The notes beneath the pieces were generated by a model. The model had not been told where the DNA came from. It searched no databases and worked only from the letters and a program-made list of their open reading frames with translations. A DNA stretch of 8,622 nt, taken from contig JAZQJA010000036.1 in NCBI GenBank assembly GCA_045541455.1, positions 1-8,622 of the forward strand, written 5' to 3'. Below are positions 7,152-8,622 of the stretch, one piece after another (within the stretch, counting starts at the first letter, position 1; the number at the start of each line of letters is the position of its first letter). Origin of the DNA: RGIG9041 sp045541455. GTDB taxonomy: Bacteria; Bacillota; Clostridia; Oscillospirales; QAKW01. Position numbers and translations under genes: made by a program.

Positions 7152-7858
7152 ACTGAATCTCCTTTCGCATCCATGAGCATTTGTTCAAAGGTTTCCTCTG
7201 TTTTTTTATCAACATATTCTTTAAACTCTTTGAAAATTCGCTCTCCGATATGTTTATAATCATAGCTTAATGCTTTTTTGATTTTGGTTTCACGAATTTT
7301 TTTCGGAACATTATATACATATAATATTTTATCAAGAGCTTCTGCTATTCGTGTTTCAAGAGGAATATCCTCATCAAGACTCATAAGAGTTGCATATTCT
7401 ATGCCCGAAACTAAAACTTCCGCTTCTGCGAATTGTTCGTCCGTCCAGCGTTTGCAATATTCTTTATAAACCTCTTTTGAGCGTTCAGTATCGTTTTCAC
7501 GGATTATTTTTAGTGTTACTGGACTTTGGTAGGAAGAAATAAAGAAATCCTTTGCAATAGGATTACTTTCACAAGCTGATACCATTGACATAAGCTCAAG
7601 GCAAACTGCCATTACCGAGCTTATTCCGTCCTCTGCCTCATCCTCTATTAGCTTTCGTTGAAATTTGCAAAGTGAATTAACAAGAATGCTTAACAAATCA
7701 TCCTTTGAAGGATAATAATATGTTATATTACCAACACTTATATCAAGTTCGGCTGCAACCATTCGGGTAGACATATCAGAATATCCTTTTTCCCAAATCA
7801 ACCGAGTTGCTGTTTGAACAATTTCAAGTTTAGTGCCTATTGCTTTATGCTTAGCCAA
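7148..7858 (-). CDS. TetR/AcrR-family transcriptional regulator
   Basis: A 236-residue protein if started at the TTG at 7856-7858. I prefer this start because GGAGG sits seven bases upstream (7866-7870), whereas an upstream GTG at 7892-7894 would add 12 residues without a visible ribosome binding site. Residues about 10-56 form the TetR_N helix-turn-helix, with MVAAELDISVGNITYYYPSK followed by DDLL. The rest is all helical, as in TetR ligand and dimer domains, but too divergent to suggest a ligand. Members usually repress their own operon until a small molecule binds. Its stop overlaps the start of the ubiquitin-like gene, so the two are translationally coupled. It probably controls the three-gene operon through the palindrome at 7889-7902. 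Confidence 0.93.
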   Translation of the reverse strand: MAKHKAIGTKLEIVQTATRLIWEKGYSDMSTRMVAAELDISVGNITYYYPSKDDLLSILVNSLCKFQRKLIEDEAEDGISSVMAVCLELMSMVSACESNPIAKDFFISSYQSPVTLKIIRENDTERSKEVYKEYCKRWTDEQFAEAEVLVSGIEYATLMSLDEDIPLETRIAEALDKILYVYNVPKKIRETKIKKALSYDYKHIGERIFKEFKEYVDKKTEETFEQMLMDAKGDSV

Positions 7859-7888
7859 AACACAACCTCCAATAACCCGTTTTCCATT

Positions 7889-7902
7889 TTGCACAAGTGC
7901 AA
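7889..7902. promoter_or_regulatory. Candidate operator palindrome upstream of the TetR gene
   Basis: TTGCAC-AA-GTGCAA has 6-base inverted arms. It lies between the predicted promoter and the TTG start, over or just after the likely transcription start, where a TetR dimer could block transcription. Half-site copies TTGCAC occur at 8038-8043 and 8154-8159. Assignment to this regulator is inference. Confidence 0.5.
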
Positions 7903-7917
7903 TTTTGTATCAGTGCT

Positions 7918-7947
7918 ATTTTAACATACCAATATATCCCATTGCAA
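7918..7947 (-). promoter_or_regulatory. Predicted sigma-A-type promoter of the operon
   Basis: On the minus strand, TTGCAA (7942-7947) as -35 and TAAAAT (7918-7923) as -10 are separated by 18 bases. Transcription would start near 7910, about 50 bases before the TTG start, with the palindrome at 7889-7902 inside the early transcribed region. I saw no other promoter-like site between the three genes, so this would drive the whole operon. Confidence 0.5.
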
Positions 7948-7982
7948 TACCTTTTTGAAAAAATCTGATAATTTTTTAACAT

Positions 7983-8080
7983 TGTTTTTTATCAAACGAT
8001 TTCTTCTGCTTTTCTTTGAATTATGCAATAAAGATTTTTGCACTTTTAGTGACCACATGTTTTCCACTTCGCGCTCGTAA
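7983..8080 (+). repeat. Decayed third copy of part of the long repeat
   Basis: The piece CTTTGAATTATGCA near 8014-8027 matches 8358-8371 exactly and 595-608 with one change. A TTGTTTT tract precedes it as in the full copies. About 45 bases later CTCGTAATATAG resembles CTCGTTATATGG of the conserved 37-base block. The order is kept but the spacing is shortened, so this looks like a degenerate, partly deleted copy. Confidence 0.45.
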
Positions 8081-8133
8081 TATAGTGTGAAATATAGACT
8101 TATCGGACTAAAAATCACTCATTCTCAGGCAAA

Positions 8134-8155
8134 AAACCACTATATGTTGTGGTTT
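8134..8155 (-). terminator. Hairpin beside the right tRNA-Pro junction
   Basis: AAACCAC (8134-8140) pairs with GTGGTTT (8149-8155) around an 8-base loop. On the minus strand the stem runs into a T6 tract, so it may stop leftward transcripts entering from the right. Lying 27 bases from the tRNA breakpoint, it could alternatively be a recombinase-binding element. Confidence 0.35.
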
Positions 8156-8181
8156 GCACTCAATGGACTACGATACGACGA

Positions 8182-8227
8182 CTTTGGGAGCAAGATGTCG
8201 GGGGTTCAAATCCCTTCACTCCGACCA
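8182..8227 (+). pseudogene. 3' part of tRNA-Pro (copy 4), possible right attachment site
   Basis: Forty-six bases are identical to 418-463 of the intact gene, from the anticodon loop through the CCA. The base before (8181) and the upstream DNA are unrelated to the tRNA 5' half. It starts with CTTTGGGAG, exactly where the 5' half at 212-250 ends. As the outer end of the repeat pair framing the operon, it has the form expected of an attachment-site remnant of an element inserted at the anticodon loop. Confidence 0.85.
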
Positions 8228-8229
8228 CG

Positions 8230-8270
8230 AAAACCCTTGTAACCTAAAGGTTTACAAGGGTTTTCATATT
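8230..8270 (+). terminator. Terminator after the tRNA-Pro 3' fragment
   Basis: The arms 8230-8244 and 8249-8264 pair with one unpaired base around TAAA, followed by a weak T tract. It is the copy of the terminator at 466-511, retained although the tRNA here has lost its 5' half and promoter. Confidence 0.75.
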
Positions 8271-8306
8271 TTAAATAACTTTCAAAAATTATAATGTGCA
8301 ACATAT

Positions 8307-8335
8307 TTTCCACTCCACAAGTGGAAACTTTTTTG
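8307..8335 (+). terminator. Second copy of the T6-tailed hairpin
   Basis: Identical in stem, loop and T tail to the hairpin at 545-573, within the exactly conserved 38-base block. Confidence 0.55.
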
Positions 8336-8538
8336 TTTTCAAAGCTGTTCTCTATTCTTTGAATTATGCAGTAAAAATTTTTATATCAACAAAAGGAAAG
8401 AAAGGCTAAAATAAACGCACAACATCTTTGGTGGTTAGTTTCTCCTCTCTTACAACAACTCTCGTTATATGGCTTTCTGTGGGAAGTAAAAAGCTATTTT
8501 ATTCTAGTTGTCATTTTATACATAGTATTAAAACAAAA

Positions 8539-8578
8539 AACAATTAGCCGACCTTTCTCGGTTGACTAATTGTTTTTA
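8539..8578. terminator. Distal terminator of the right repeat, probably bidirectional
   Basis: AACAATTAGCCGACC (8539-8553) pairs with 8560-8574 with one mismatch and one G-U around TTTCTC. An A-rich run precedes it and a T run follows, so it could act on both strands. The outer stem differs from the 770-807 hairpin on both arms together, which supports selection on the fold. Confidence 0.75.
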
Positions 8579-8622
8579 TATTTTTAAAGAAACGGAAGTG
8601 GTAATTTAATTTCCTGTTTTTA

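Larger units (their letters stand above)
7859..8181. other. Intergenic region between the TetR gene and the right tRNA-Pro fragment
   Basis: It holds the ribosome binding site, candidate operator and promoter of the operon, and a decayed piece of the long repeat (about 7983-8080). It also has an inverted repeat (8134-8155) and a short junction with no tRNA similarity before 8182. A 65-codon minus-strand frame (7921-8118) overlaps the promoter and the decayed repeat and looks fortuitous. Confidence 0.55.
8182..8591 (+). repeat. Right copy of long direct repeat
   Basis: This is the partner of 418-824, offset 7764 bases at its left end. It keeps the tRNA 3' part, terminator, conserved hairpin, 37-base block and distal terminator in the same order. 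The sequence linking the 37-base block to the distal terminator (about 8492-8538) has no obvious similarity to its counterpart. The rest of the window to 8622 holds no recognisable feature. Confidence 0.85.

Noticed and set aside
7859..7894. Upstream GTG start for the TetR regulator
   Set aside because: It would lengthen the protein by 12 residues, lacks a ribosome binding site and lies in the candidate operator. The TTG at 7856-7858 has GGAGG seven bases upstream.
7921..8118. 65-codon minus-strand open frame upstream of the TetR gene
   Set aside because: It overlaps the predicted promoter and a decayed repeat, is rich in Lys, Asn and Ser as expected of AT-rich DNA, and has no similarity I recognise.
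1..8622. Integrase, transposase, CRISPR array or toxin-antitoxin pair
   Set aside because: I looked for these because of the tRNA breakpoints and found no such coding sequence or regularly spaced repeats in the window.

Overview
The window looks like low-to-moderate G+C Clostridia DNA, probably a gut Oscillospiraceae/Ruminococcaceae or Lachnospiraceae relative. The reasons are AT-rich intergenic DNA, clear GGAGG-type ribosome binding sites, a TTG start, and a very large secreted protein built from GLUG, leucine-rich, CxxCG and dockerin-like modules. This taxonomic call is inference; no marker gene is present.

Layout. Positions 1-463 hold one intact tRNA-Pro(TGG) gene (388-463) behind two 5'-fragments of the same gene (43-61 and 212-250). 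Positions 464-932 carry hairpins and terminators but no convincing gene. Three genes follow on the minus strand, read right to left as a compact operon: a TetR-family regulator (7148-7858), a secreted ubiquitin-like protein (6516-7151), and an 1855-residue secreted modular protein (933-6500). A promoter and a palindromic candidate operator lie just upstream of the regulator. At 8182-8227 the 3' part of tRNA-Pro reappears, followed by about 365 bases that repeat, imperfectly, the DNA after the intact tRNA. The operon is therefore framed by direct repeats that start at the tRNA anticodon loop, as expected of a cassette placed at a tRNA gene. No integrase or transposase is visible.

The main discovery candidate is the middle gene. 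After a signal peptide that should be cut exactly before ubiquitin Met1, it encodes a domain identical to human ubiquitin at about 55 of 73 positions (hand alignment). The L8/I44/H68/V70 patch and six of seven lysines are kept, but the C-terminal RGG is replaced by Gly-Pro. The domain then runs into a helical FIVAR-like region and a Cys-rich hydrophobic tail. The nearest known precedent is the secreted ubiquitin homologue of Bacteroides fragilis (BfUbb), which also lacks the diglycine and mediates antagonism between strains. Here the domain is part of a larger, apparently surface-associated protein in a Firmicute-like context. It is translationally coupled to its own regulator and co-transcribed with a giant adhesin-like protein.

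A working model (inference) is that a TetR switch controls joint export of the ubiquitin mimic and the giant surface protein, used in contact with host tissue, host proteins or competing bacteria. The whole set would have been acquired as an island at tRNA-Pro.
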